Shown here: positions 18,958 through 27,138 of the stretch, piece by piece | How the letters are laid out: each line of letters opens with the position of its first letter | Position numbering within the stretch: position 1 is the first letter of the stretch | Assembly: GCA_003167215.1 (NCBI GenBank) | Contig: PMTV01000029.1 | Span: 124,001-188,000 of the forward strand | Source: Acidobacteriota bacterium | GTDB taxonomy: Bacteria > Acidobacteriota > Terriglobia > Acidiferrales > UBA7541 | Reading direction: 5' to 3' | DNA: 64,000 bases | The notes under the pieces: generated by a model | Told to the model about the DNA's origin: nothing | What the model saw: only the letters and a program-made list of their open reading frames with translations | Database searches by the model: none | Made by a program: the position numbers and the translations under genes

Positions 18958-20179
18958 ATCCGCGATGGCAAATCCACTGAGACAACTCGAACCTCTTCGC
19001 GCCGTAGCCGAAGCCGCGTGTGACCCGGTGGCCGCAGGTCCCAACGAAATTCTTCTGCTCGTGATTTCTCCCGGCGCCGTCGCGCCCGTGGCAGTCGCCA
19101 TGAGTGGAGGCGTGGATAGTTCCACCGTCGCTGCGATCATGAACGAGCGCGGCCAATCCATCATCGGCCTCACGATGCAGCTCTGGAACCAGCGCCGTCT
19201 CCCGCAGCTCCAGTCCGCCGAGCCCGTGCCACATCGTTGTTGCTCGATTGATGATGTTTACGACGCGCGCCGTGTCGCCGAACATCTCCGCATCCCGTTT
19301 TACGTGGTCAATTTCGAGCGCGAATTCGAGAAGAACGTCATCCGTCCCTTCGTGGAGGACTACCTCGGAGGCCGCACGCCGATTCCGTGCACGCTCTGCA
19401 ACAATCATGTGAAATTCGACCAGTTGCTAGTCACCGCTCGCCAGATTGGCGCCGAACGCATCGCCACGGGGCATTACGCGCGCGTCCGTCATAATCCTGA
19501 CACCGGTCGTTACGAGCTTCTGCGCGCCGTGGACGAATCCAAGGACCAAACCTATTTTCTTTTCGGTTTAACTCAGGACCAGCTTGCGCACACCGATTTT
19601 CCTCTCGGGGAGCTTTCCAAGAACGAAGTCCGCGACATCGCGCATCGGCTGCAAGTTCCCGTAGCCGGAAAGCCCGAGAGCCAGGAAATTTGTTTTGTAC
19701 CCACGGGGAATTACGTTCGCTTTATCGAAGGATATTTGCACGAGCAGGGAAAGAGACTTCCCGAAGAGGCAGGAGACATCGTAACCACATCCGGCGAAGT
19801 TCTCGGCCGGCACAACGGGCTGCATCGCTACACCGTGGGCCAGCGCAAGGGCCTGGGAATTTCAGAAGGCCGTCCGATGTACGTGGTCGCGATCGATCGC
19901 GCAAAAAACCGCCTGGTTGTCGGCGACGATTGCGAGCTTCGCAGCACGACGTGCGAAGTCCGCGACGTGAACTGGATTCCGTACGATATTCCCCGTGGCG
20001 TTGTGGAAGCGAAAGTTCGCATCCGCAATCGCCACGAGCCCGCCGACGCGGAAATCACGCCGCTCGGCGCCACTGCCGCGCGAATCTCTTTTCGCGAGCC
20101 GCAACGCGCCGTCACTCCCGGCCAAGCCGCTGTATTTTATTCCGGAGAGCAGGTCTTGGGCGGCGGCTGGATTCGCTGA
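18947..20179 (+). CDS. mnmA: tRNA-specific 2-thiouridylase
   Basis: It makes s2U34 in Lys, Glu and Gln tRNAs. The PP-loop is [15 protein letters not shown], the first catalytic Cys is in [11 protein letters not shown] and the second in [12 protein letters not shown]. As called, about 50 residues precede the PP-loop, roughly 40 more than in most MnmA; internal starts (ATG 18965 or a GTG close to the PP-loop) are possible. The gene overlaps the cysteine desulfurase gene that likely supplies its persulfide sulfur. C-terminal beta domains of normal length follow. Confidence 0.93.
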   Translation: MHGKSAMANPLRQLEPLRAVAEAACDPVAAGPNEILLLVISPGAVAPVAVAMSGGVDSSTVAAIMNERGQSIIGLTMQLWNQRRLPQLQSAEPVPHRCCSIDDVYDARRVAEHLRIPFYVVNFEREFEKNVIRPFVEDYLGGRTPIPCTLCNNHVKFDQLLVTARQIGAERIATGHYARVRHNPDTGRYELLRAVDESKDQTYFLFGLTQDQLAHTDFPLGELSKNEVRDIAHRLQVPVAGKPESQEICFVPTGNYVRFIEGYLHEQGKRLPEEAGDIVTTSGEVLGRHNGLHRYTVGQRKGLGISEGRPMYVVAIDRAKNRLVVGDDCELRSTTCEVRDVNWIPYDIPRGVVEAKVRIRNRHEPADAEITPLGATAARISFREPQRAVTPGQAAVFYSGEQVLGGGWIR

Positions 20180-20247
20180 AACTCTGCTAGACACAAACAC
20201 GCACTTCAGTATGGAAAGCGGATTCGAAATTTCTCTATGGAATTACT

Positions 20248-20757
20248 TCAGATGAAGAGTTCTTCGTCCTGAGGAGCGCCGTCGGGTTCACTTCGCCGGG
20301 CTTGCACGCCACGCAACACGTCGATTCCAACCTTTATACCCTTCAGTACCGCTGAAACCTGGTGCACGGGACCCCATAGCGTGTTGCGAACTTTCGTCCC
20401 GGTGTCTTCGATTACTTCCAGTGTACCGGTAAGGATCTGATCGGCGCGAATCACTTGCACCCGCAGCCGCTCAAGGCTATCCGTGAACACGCGGTCGATC
20501 TTCTGCGCTTGCCCGCGCGCCATTCGAGTGATCTCAGCGCCATCGCCCATGATGCTCGCGATTTTGTCTTCGGAGTCTTCCAGTATGCGATTCGTGCGCA
20601 GAAGTATCGGGTCGATGCGTCCTTTGAGTTCGTCGGCGATCACCGTAAATTTATCGATCGCGCCTTTCATCTGGAGATACATCCCCAGTAAGATCGCCAT
20701 CTGAACCACGATAGCGACCGCCGCGATCACAATGAATGCCTCAATCCAAACGTTCAT
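20248..20757 (-). CDS. DUF948-like membrane-anchored helical protein
   Basis: The 169-residue protein has one N-terminal membrane segment (AFIVIAAVAIVVQMAILLGM). A long amphipathic helical region follows (IDKFTVIADELKGRIDP, RVFTDSLERLRVQVIRADQI). This is the usual DUF948 layout. It lies 21 bp after the YtxH-like gene, and such pairs are common. A role in envelope or general stress is assumed from the family, but nothing here proves it. Confidence 0.7.
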   Translation of the reverse strand: MNVWIEAFIVIAAVAIVVQMAILLGMYLQMKGAIDKFTVIADELKGRIDPILLRTNRILEDSEDKIASIMGDGAEITRMARGQAQKIDRVFTDSLERLRVQVIRADQILTGTLEVIEDTGTKVRNTLWGPVHQVSAVLKGIKVGIDVLRGVQARRSEPDGAPQDEELFI

Positions 20758-20778
20758 AAGATTCCTTACGGCAGTTTA

Positions 20779-21072
20779 CTAAGCTTTCGCTTCGCGCCGG
20801 TAGGCTTCCTTGCCCGCTTCCACCGCCGCCGTCACGCCTTCCTTCTGGCGGTCCATGATCTCTTTGCTGCGCTCGATCAGGTCTTCCGCGCGCTCGCGAA
20901 GTTCCCGCGCTTTGCGTTGCGCGTAATCGCGGCCTTCGTCAGCCTTCGACGTGAGGTATTCCCGCGTATCTTCGCCCGATTTCGGCGCAAAAAGTATGCC
21001 CACCAGAGCTCCGATTCCGAGCCCTGCTAGAAAATAACTTACCTTGGTACCTGCGCCGCTGTTTTCACCCAT
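20779..21072 (-). CDS. YtxH-like small stress protein
   Basis: The 97-residue protein has a glycine-rich membrane segment (FLAGLGIGALVGILFAPKSG). The typical SGEDTREYL start of the YtxH domain follows, then a highly charged helix rich in Arg/Glu/Lys (RERAEDLIERSKEIMDRQKEG). A strong SD (TTGGAGGTG) precedes the ATG. It pairs with the DUF948-like gene downstream. Confidence 0.75.
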   Translation of the reverse strand: MGENSGAGTKVSYFLAGLGIGALVGILFAPKSGEDTREYLTSKADEGRDYAQRKARELRERAEDLIERSKEIMDRQKEGVTAAVEAGKEAYRREAKA

Positions 21073-21340
21073 ATAGCACCTCCAAAATTGAGTCTATCAA
21101 ATTCGACCTTAGCATAGCCTCCGGGCACAATCAATGCCGCGAAAGCCTTAGAGTCGCCGCGCGTATCTCAGCGCCCCCGCCGGCTGAAAAGCTCGTCTAA
21201 ACCCTTGAGAGACTCCCGTGCCAGTTTCCACAAAGAGCCGGATATGATGGCGCTCGTGCATTCGACAATCGGTATTAGCTAACCATGGAAGTGAATCAAC
21301 ACAGTCGTTTGGCCATTATTCTCACCACCGTAGAATGGTT

Positions 21341-23215
21341 TTAAAGTCGAGGCTCGGCGGCCGGAGGTTCTGGCGAGGCTGACTCGGCTGCTCGCAGCGC
21401 GACGTAAATACGCTCGGCGCGTGCCCGGGGTAGCTCAGAGGCGAGTTCGCCTACCGTGAGTTGTTTCAGGCGCGCGACGCTTCCAAACCGGCGCAGTAAT
21501 TTTCGGGCCGTCTTTTCGCCCACACCTGGAATTTCGGTCAGCGATGTGCGTATCCTCCGGCTGGACCGGCGCTGCCGGTGAAACGTCACCGCGAAGCGAT
21601 GCGTTTCGTCCCGAATCTGTTGAATTAAATGCAGAACAGGCGAGTGCCGTTCGAGTACGATGGGCTCATCCTCCCTCCCCAGCACGTAAAGAATCTCTTC
21701 TTTTTTAGCGATGCTCGCGAGAGGCTGATTGATGATGGCAAGTTTTTCGAGCGCTTTGGCCGCGGCGTGAAGCTGGCCGATTCCGCCGTCAATCAAAATC
21801 AAGCTGGGCAGCGGCTTGCCTTCATTTTGCAAACGGTGATAGCGGCGTTCCACGGCTTCCTGCATGCTGGCGAAATCATCGCGGAGTCGGCCTTCGGATT
21901 TCTCCGTGCAGTCCGCCATGGCTTCGCCGCGAATTATAAATTTTCTGTAATCGGATTTTTTCATGCGGCCTGATTCCCACACCACCATGGACGCCACTGT
22001 GTCGGAACCTTGAGTGTGCGAAATATCGAGGCATTCAATTCGTTCCGGCACCGCGGGAAGGCCCAACGCGGCTTCCAGCGCTTCCACGATCGCTTTCGAG
22101 CTCGGCTTCAAAACGCGGAACCGCTGGATAAATGATTGCTTGGCGTTTCGTTCCACCAGTTCAAGAAAAGCATGTTTCTGCCCGCGCTGCGGGTTCATGA
22201 TTTCCACGCGATGGCCGGCGCGCTCGGTGAGAACTTCTTCCAGCAATTCGCAGTCTTCAAAACCCATGGGCGTGTTGATATAACGCGGCAGGTAGGCCGC
22301 GTCCAGATAGAGCTGCTTCAGCAGGGAAGGCAGGAATTCCGCGGGATCGAATTCCTCCAGTTCTTCCCAGTAAAAATCGCGGCGGTCTACGACGCGGCCG
22401 CCTCGCAAGTGAAAAAGGTTCACCGCAACTTGCGGCGGCTCGGCGTACCAGGCCAGAACGTCGGTGTCGTCACCCGAAGCCGCCGCAATTTTCTGGCGCT
22501 CTTCCATTTCGGTGAGTGTGCGAAGTAGATCGCGATAACCTGCGGCCTCTTCGTAGCGCTGGTCTTCCGACGCGTTCTGCATGCGTTTTTCGACGCTGCC
22601 CGCCAGATCGCTGCGCCGGCCTTCGAGAAATAATCGGACGTCGCGCGCGGCCTCGGCATATCGTTCATCCGTCACCAATTCCTTCACGCACGGTCCCAGG
22701 CAGCGATGAATGTAATATTGCAAGCACGGCCGCGGATGATTGCGCTCCAGGTCCACATTGCACGATGGAACCAGGAAGTTTTTGTGAATCAGATGAACCA
22801 TGCGGTACGCAAGGCCGGCGGGGAAATAAGGTCCAAAATAAATCGAGCCGTCCTTTTTCAAGCGGCGCGTTACATAGACGCGCGGATATTTTTCAAATGC
22901 GGTGTAGCGAATGTAAGGGTAGGTTTTATCGTCGCGCAGAAGTATGTTGAACTTCGGCTTGTATTGCTTGATCAGATTATTTTCGAGCGCCAGCGCCTCT
23001 TTTTCGTTGTCCACCACGATGTAATCGAGGTCGGCAACTTCGCGCATCAGCGACCCAGTCTTGGCGTCCTCGATCGTTTTATCCAGGAAGTACGACCGCA
23101 CGCGATTCCGCAGCGACTGGGCTTTCCCCACGTACAGGACGTTCCCAGCCGCGTCTCGAAACAGATAGACCCCGGGCTGCGTGGGCAGATTGGCAACTTT
23201 TTCGCGGATTTCCAT
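21341..23215 (-). CDS. uvrC: Excinuclease ABC subunit C
   Basis: The 624-residue protein makes the two incisions in nucleotide excision repair. It has a GIY-YIG domain (GVYLFRDAAGNVLYVGKAQS, residues 15-34), a UVR motif (ASEDQRYEEAAGYRDLL) that binds UvrB, an RNase H-like endonuclease core (ECLDISHTQGSDTVASMVV), and C-terminal HhH motifs (LTEIPGVGEKTARKLLRRFG). uvrA is about 4 kb upstream on the same strand, but the two are separated by a divergent TPR gene. Confidence 0.96.
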   Translation of the reverse strand: MEIREKVANLPTQPGVYLFRDAAGNVLYVGKAQSLRNRVRSYFLDKTIEDAKTGSLMREVADLDYIVVDNEKEALALENNLIKQYKPKFNILLRDDKTYPYIRYTAFEKYPRVYVTRRLKKDGSIYFGPYFPAGLAYRMVHLIHKNFLVPSCNVDLERNHPRPCLQYYIHRCLGPCVKELVTDERYAEAARDVRLFLEGRRSDLAGSVEKRMQNASEDQRYEEAAGYRDLLRTLTEMEERQKIAAASGDDTDVLAWYAEPPQVAVNLFHLRGGRVVDRRDFYWEELEEFDPAEFLPSLLKQLYLDAAYLPRYINTPMGFEDCELLEEVLTERAGHRVEIMNPQRGQKHAFLELVERNAKQSFIQRFRVLKPSSKAIVEALEAALGLPAVPERIECLDISHTQGSDTVASMVVWESGRMKKSDYRKFIIRGEAMADCTEKSEGRLRDDFASMQEAVERRYHRLQNEGKPLPSLILIDGGIGQLHAAAKALEKLAIINQPLASIAKKEEILYVLGREDEPIVLERHSPVLHLIQQIRDETHRFAVTFHRQRRSSRRIRTSLTEIPGVGEKTARKLLRRFGSVARLKQLTVGELASELPRARAERIYVALRAAESASPEPPAAEPRL

Positions 23216-23286
23216 CGATGCGTTACAATATCTCGGGAGCTATTCGCGACCGGCGGACCTCGCTTACCGGTCGCTGTACAACTTTA

Positions 23287-23892
23287 ATGATAGCAAACGC
23301 AACAAATTCAAGCAGGCTGATGCTGCGTTGGACGCTCAAACTCGTGCTGCTGATCGCTGCCTGCGGGCTTCCTGCTTGGTCTTTTCAACAATCGCAGGAT
23401 CCCTCGCAGCAAAGACCACAACCGCCGTCCGGTCAGCCGAAGGCTCAAGCGCCCCCTCTGGGGCCCGGAGAATCCTCGTCTTCCAAACCCACGCAGACCG
23501 GCGACCCATCCGCGCCCGACCCAAGTGCCGCGCCTGAGCCGAAAAAGGATGCGGCTACTCCGGCATCCAAGAATTCGAGTGCAGCAAAACCCGGAGTGCT
23601 GCCTCCTGAAGATAATCCCGCATGGGATCCGTTCCACGCTGCGCAAGACATCGACGTCGGCACCTTTTACATGCACAAGGGCGACATGGACGCAGCCATC
23701 GGACGATTTCAAGACGCCATCCGTCTGCGGCCGAATTTTGCCAAACCCCGCATCCTGATCGCCGAAATTTACGAAAAGAAGGGCGAGAAATCCGAGGCGC
23801 TCCATTATTACAAAGAATATCTGCAAGTTTTCCCGGACGCGCCCGACGCCAAGAGAGTTCAGAAGAAAATCGCGGACCTTTCGAAAAAGTAA
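23287..23892 (+). CDS. Secreted/anchored TPR protein
   Basis: About 201 residues with a hydrophobic N-terminal segment (LKLVLLIAACGLPAWSF), a long Pro/Gln/Ser/Ala-rich linker, and two TPR-like repeats near the end (DIDVGTFYMHKGDMDAAIGR, KPRILIAEIYEKKGEKSEAL). The start is uncertain between ATG 23287 and ATG 23320; neither has a strong SD. It diverges from uvrC with about 70 bp between. It probably acts as a protein-interaction scaffold in the envelope. Confidence 0.7.
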   Translation: MIANATNSSRLMLRWTLKLVLLIAACGLPAWSFQQSQDPSQQRPQPPSGQPKAQAPPLGPGESSSSKPTQTGDPSAPDPSAAPEPKKDAATPASKNSSAAKPGVLPPEDNPAWDPFHAAQDIDVGTFYMHKGDMDAAIGRFQDAIRLRPNFAKPRILIAEIYEKKGEKSEALHYYKEYLQVFPDAPDAKRVQKKIADLSKK

Positions 23893-23976
23893 TCTCTCCC
23901 GCCGCGCAGCGTCCGCCGTTACTCTTCCCAGTTCCGCCGTTTATACATTTATGCCAGGAATCAAAGTCGGACCAAG

Positions 23977-24741
23977 CTAGCAAGCAGGGAAGCGATCGAG
24001 GAATTTCATCGCCCGCTGGTAATCCCGAAATTTCTTTTCTTCTTTGCGGAAACTCGGTGAGTGCGATTCGCGCCGGCAGCGCGCAAACTTCATCGGGTGC
24101 TTCAGGTGCAGCATCTCGTGGTACAGCACGTAGGCCACCACATACTCAGGAACGGTTTTGCGGTCTAGCTCGCGGTTAAGAACGATCTGCTGCAACGCAG
24201 GATCGAAACAGCCCAGCAGCGACCGCCATCCGCGCTTGCTCCAGCTCAGTCGCGGCAGCGGAAGCAAATTCTCAAAGTAGCGCTGATTCAAGTCAACAAA
24301 CAAAGGGCCCAGATCGTGATGCGTTCCGGCGGGCCGGTGCTCCACACGGCGGGCACGGTGTTGCCGCAAACGATGCAATCGCAGCCGCGTGGTTCGCGCA
24401 TAGGAAAATCGCCTGTAAATCTCCAGCAGGTCCTTCGGCGGCTGGCGTCGATACAAACGTCCGAGCAAAATCGCGGCCGCTGCTTCCACCACCGGAGTAG
24501 GAGCATCGTGCAGCGCGTCTGAAAGACGTACGTACGCCGTGTCTTCGCGGACGCGAACAGTCAGCGTGAGCCCGGTGTAGGGATGAAATTCAACGACGAA
24601 GTACGGTGGGCGCCCTTCACATCCCAGGCGCGTGTAGATGCGCTGAAAAATACGTTCGCCGCCGGGCACAAGTTTTGTTTTGAGTCGGTTTCGGATCTGC
24701 GTGGCCGTTGATTCAGGTTCGCGACGATGTCGCGCCGTCAC
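23977..24741 (-). CDS. SprT/YgjP-like zinc metalloprotease domain protein
   Basis: The 254-residue basic protein has the zinc motif HEMLH within YVLYHEMLHLKHPMKFARC, followed by a His (RESHSPSF) in the position expected for the third ligand. SprT-like proteins are related to the DNA-protein crosslink protease Spartan. Here the gene is the last of a coupled operon that begins with uvrA, which suits a DNA-repair role, though this is an inference. The N-terminus is Arg-rich. Its start overlaps the preceding gene's stop by 4 bp. Confidence 0.75.
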   Translation of the reverse strand: MTARHRREPESTATQIRNRLKTKLVPGGERIFQRIYTRLGCEGRPPYFVVEFHPYTGLTLTVRVREDTAYVRLSDALHDAPTPVVEAAAAILLGRLYRRQPPKDLLEIYRRFSYARTTRLRLHRLRQHRARRVEHRPAGTHHDLGPLFVDLNQRYFENLLPLPRLSWSKRGWRSLLGCFDPALQQIVLNRELDRKTVPEYVVAYVLYHEMLHLKHPMKFARCRRESHSPSFRKEEKKFRDYQRAMKFLDRFPAC

Positions 24742-25274
24742 GAAGGCTTTCTCCGCACGGGCGCGGGCGGAAGCTCTTTTTGGGCCTCGTCCACGTCGGT
24801 GAGCGCATCCTTGGTGCTTTCGATGGCGTCTTCCAGCGTGTCTTTATAAGTATCGAACTCCGCCCCGCCCTGGTCGAGTTTTTGTAGAGCGTCCGAAAAA
24901 TCTTTGCCTTTCGATTTGAAAATCTTCAGCGAGGCTCGAATATCCGCCTGTTTTTCTCGCGCCAGGCCGATTTGATCCGTGGCATCATCGATGCATCCGG
25001 CATAATCATTCAGCAGACTATTCAGCATTTCCCCGCGGCGGCGGTCAGGAGTCTGCCGGGTAAGCTCGTATTGAAATTTCTTCAGGCGATCTTCCGCAAA
25101 AGATATGTATAGCTTGATGCGTTCCCCTGGCTCTACTGCTTCGCGGATTTTGTCCGCTTCCGACTCCGTCAAGTACTCTTTCTTTTGGGCCGCGGGATTT
25201 GCTGCACGCGCGGAAGCCACGGTGAAAATCAGCCCGGCTGACAAAATGAAAAGAGCTAAATTGCGCCACAGCAT
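24738..25274 (-). CDS. Secreted helical protein of unknown function
   Basis: The 178-residue protein has a signal peptide (LALFILSAGLIFTVASARA). The mature part is charged and helical (KEYLTESEADKIREAVEPGE, ADIRASLKIFKSKGKDFSDA). The C-terminus is Pro/Arg/Lys-rich. It overlaps the SprT-like gene by 4 bp and follows another secreted helical protein by 3 bp, so all are translationally coupled. No known domain is recognised. Confidence 0.7.
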   Translation of the reverse strand: MLWRNLALFILSAGLIFTVASARAANPAAQKKEYLTESEADKIREAVEPGERIKLYISFAEDRLKKFQYELTRQTPDRRRGEMLNSLLNDYAGCIDDATDQIGLAREKQADIRASLKIFKSKGKDFSDALQKLDQGGAEFDTYKDTLEDAIESTKDALTDVDEAQKELPPAPVRRKPS

Positions 25275-25277
25275 ATT

Positions 25278-25787
25278 TCACCCCTGAGGTTTCGCTGCAT
25301 CCGGCTGTGACTCGGGCGCAGGTTCCGGCCGGCGCGGAAAAAGTTCATGAATCAATTGACGGTCCATTTGCTCCAGATCCCGGCGCACGTCGAGAAACGG
25401 TTTCTGCTCGTCGCCCGGTAAATCCGCGATAATGTCGCTGAGACGCCGCAGCGCCTGCCGCAAGGAAATTTGAAGCTGTTTGAATCCGTTTGGATGCTTT
25501 TCCGGGTCATGCTCTTTACCTTCCAGATCTTTTTGGCAAACCTGCGCTTCGTCGCGGTACTGCCGGAAAATTGCTAGCGCCTCTCCAAGACGTTCCGACT
25601 CCTCATCCTTTAGGATATCCTGGAACTCGGCATCGCCGAGCGGAAGCAATAGCTTGGCTTTACGAACGGGATTTGTCTCGTGCGTAAATCGCGAGCGTAA
25701 CTCCGCGGTGCTGTTCTGCGGCAACATGGCCTGCGCCAGTGGCGCAGCGCTCACGCAGCCGGCAATCGCCATCGCGATTCCGATCAT
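25278..25787 (-). CDS. Secreted helical protein of unknown function
   Basis: About 169 residues with signal peptide MIGIAMAIAGCVSAAPLAQA; ATG 25787 is chosen because the frame upstream overlaps the TPR gene. The mature part is helical (LSDIIADLPGDEQKPFLDVR, ISLRQALRRL), and its C-terminus is Pro/Glu/Ala-rich. It lies between the TPR gene (22 bp) and another helical protein (3 bp) in the uvrA operon. Function unknown. Confidence 0.65.
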   Translation of the reverse strand: MIGIAMAIAGCVSAAPLAQAMLPQNSTAELRSRFTHETNPVRKAKLLLPLGDAEFQDILKDEESERLGEALAIFRQYRDEAQVCQKDLEGKEHDPEKHPNGFKQLQISLRQALRRLSDIIADLPGDEQKPFLDVRRDLEQMDRQLIHELFPRRPEPAPESQPDAAKPQG

Positions 25788-25809
25788 CCGGAACACCTGG
25801 AACAATTTA

Positions 25810-27138
25810 CTACCTCTTTTTTGTCTCGCGGGAAAGAGCTCGCACGCGCGACGATGCTTCAAAGTACATGTCATTGTTCTGGTCCGTGTTCAACTCCAGA
25901 AATTTCTTGTACGCATCGAGCGCCGGGCCTGCCTGTCCCAGCTTATCGTAACAGGTGGCGCGAATGAACCAGCTCCCCGGTGGCAATGTTTTTCGCCTCG
26001 AAAGCACGTCCAGGCCTTGCAACGCCGCCGAATAATTCTTATTGAGATACTGCGCGGTAATTAGATCGCCGAGAACGTCGTTGGACGCCGGGTTCATCTT
26101 GAAGGCCATGAACAATTCATCCACTGCGTGCGGGTAGTCCTTTTTCTCCAGATACAAATGGCCGAGCTGCGCAACCAAATCAGCATCTTGCGGCGCAATC
26201 GCAATCGCTTTTTGCAAAGCCGGCAGAGCGTCGTCGTAACGTTTTCCCTGCAACACAATTTGCACGCGCAACTTCAGCGCGCGAAGATTGTCGGGCGCGC
26301 CGGCTGTCGCGCGATCGAGTTCTGCCAGAGCTTCATCGTTCTTGCCCAGCTCGGCAAGCTCGGCGGCGAGTTCCATCCGGGCATTCGCGTCATTGGGCCG
26401 GCTCTGCAAATAGGCCGCCAGTTCGGTCGCCGCTTCGTCGATCTTTTTCTGCGCAAACAAAGCTTGGGCCAGTCCGAGATACGCTTGCCCCAACGCAGCG
26501 TCCGCGGGATGTAACGGCAGCGCCTCCCGATACACCGCTTCCGCATCGGCCGGACGCCCGGCGCCCAGCAGCGCGTGCCCGAGCGATGTTCGAATGTCGG
26601 GATCTTTGTTGTCCAGTTTCCTTGCCGCTTCGTATTGATCGATCGCCAAACCCAGCTTCCCGCTCACTTCGAGAGCCGTGCCCAGAAGCCACTTCGTTCG
26701 TGCGTCCTCCGGCAATAATTCCGCGGCCTTTTGCAGAGGCGCAATCGCCGCGGACGGGTCGGTCGTCAGCAGCGTCAGCCCCAGATTCTGATAGGCCGCT
26801 GCCATTTTGGGATCGAGCGAAATCGCCTTTTCGTATTCCGCCTTCGCTTCCGCACTTTTCTGCATCGCGGTGAACACGTAGCCGAGATCGTAATGCACGG
26901 TGGCGTCGTCTGGTATCTTGACGAGATATTCCTGGTAGGCTTGCACGGCTGCCGCGTAATCTTTTCGATCCATCGCCGCTTGCGCCTGAGCCAGCAAATT
27001 GTTCAGCGCGACGGCAGCCGCGTTCTGCGGGATGCGCGTTCTGGTTGTGCCGACGGTTTGCGCGAAACTGGCCGCCGCAGCGCCCAGAAAAACGCAAAGC
27101 GTGCAACAGCAAGCCAGCCGCTTCGCAAACACTTTCAT
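25810..27138 (-). CDS. Secreted multi-TPR protein
   Basis: The 442-residue protein has a signal peptide (CTLCVFLGAAAASFAQ) and about ten TPR motifs covering nearly all the mature part (DYAAAVQAYQEYLVKIPDDA, AEAKAEYEKAISLDPKMAAA, ALPALQKAIAIAPQDADL). TPR superhelices bind other proteins; the partner is unknown. The start codon overlaps the uvrA stop by 4 bp (27135-27138), so it is co-translated with uvrA despite being an exported protein. Confidence 0.8.
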   Translation of the reverse strand: MKVFAKRLACCCTLCVFLGAAAASFAQTVGTTRTRIPQNAAAVALNNLLAQAQAAMDRKDYAAAVQAYQEYLVKIPDDATVHYDLGYVFTAMQKSAEAKAEYEKAISLDPKMAAAYQNLGLTLLTTDPSAAIAPLQKAAELLPEDARTKWLLGTALEVSGKLGLAIDQYEAARKLDNKDPDIRTSLGHALLGAGRPADAEAVYREALPLHPADAALGQAYLGLAQALFAQKKIDEAATELAAYLQSRPNDANARMELAAELAELGKNDEALAELDRATAGAPDNLRALKLRVQIVLQGKRYDDALPALQKAIAIAPQDADLVAQLGHLYLEKKDYPHAVDELFMAFKMNPASNDVLGDLITAQYLNKNYSAALQGLDVLSRRKTLPPGSWFIRATCYDKLGQAGPALDAYKKFLELNTDQNNDMYFEASSRVRALSRETKKR

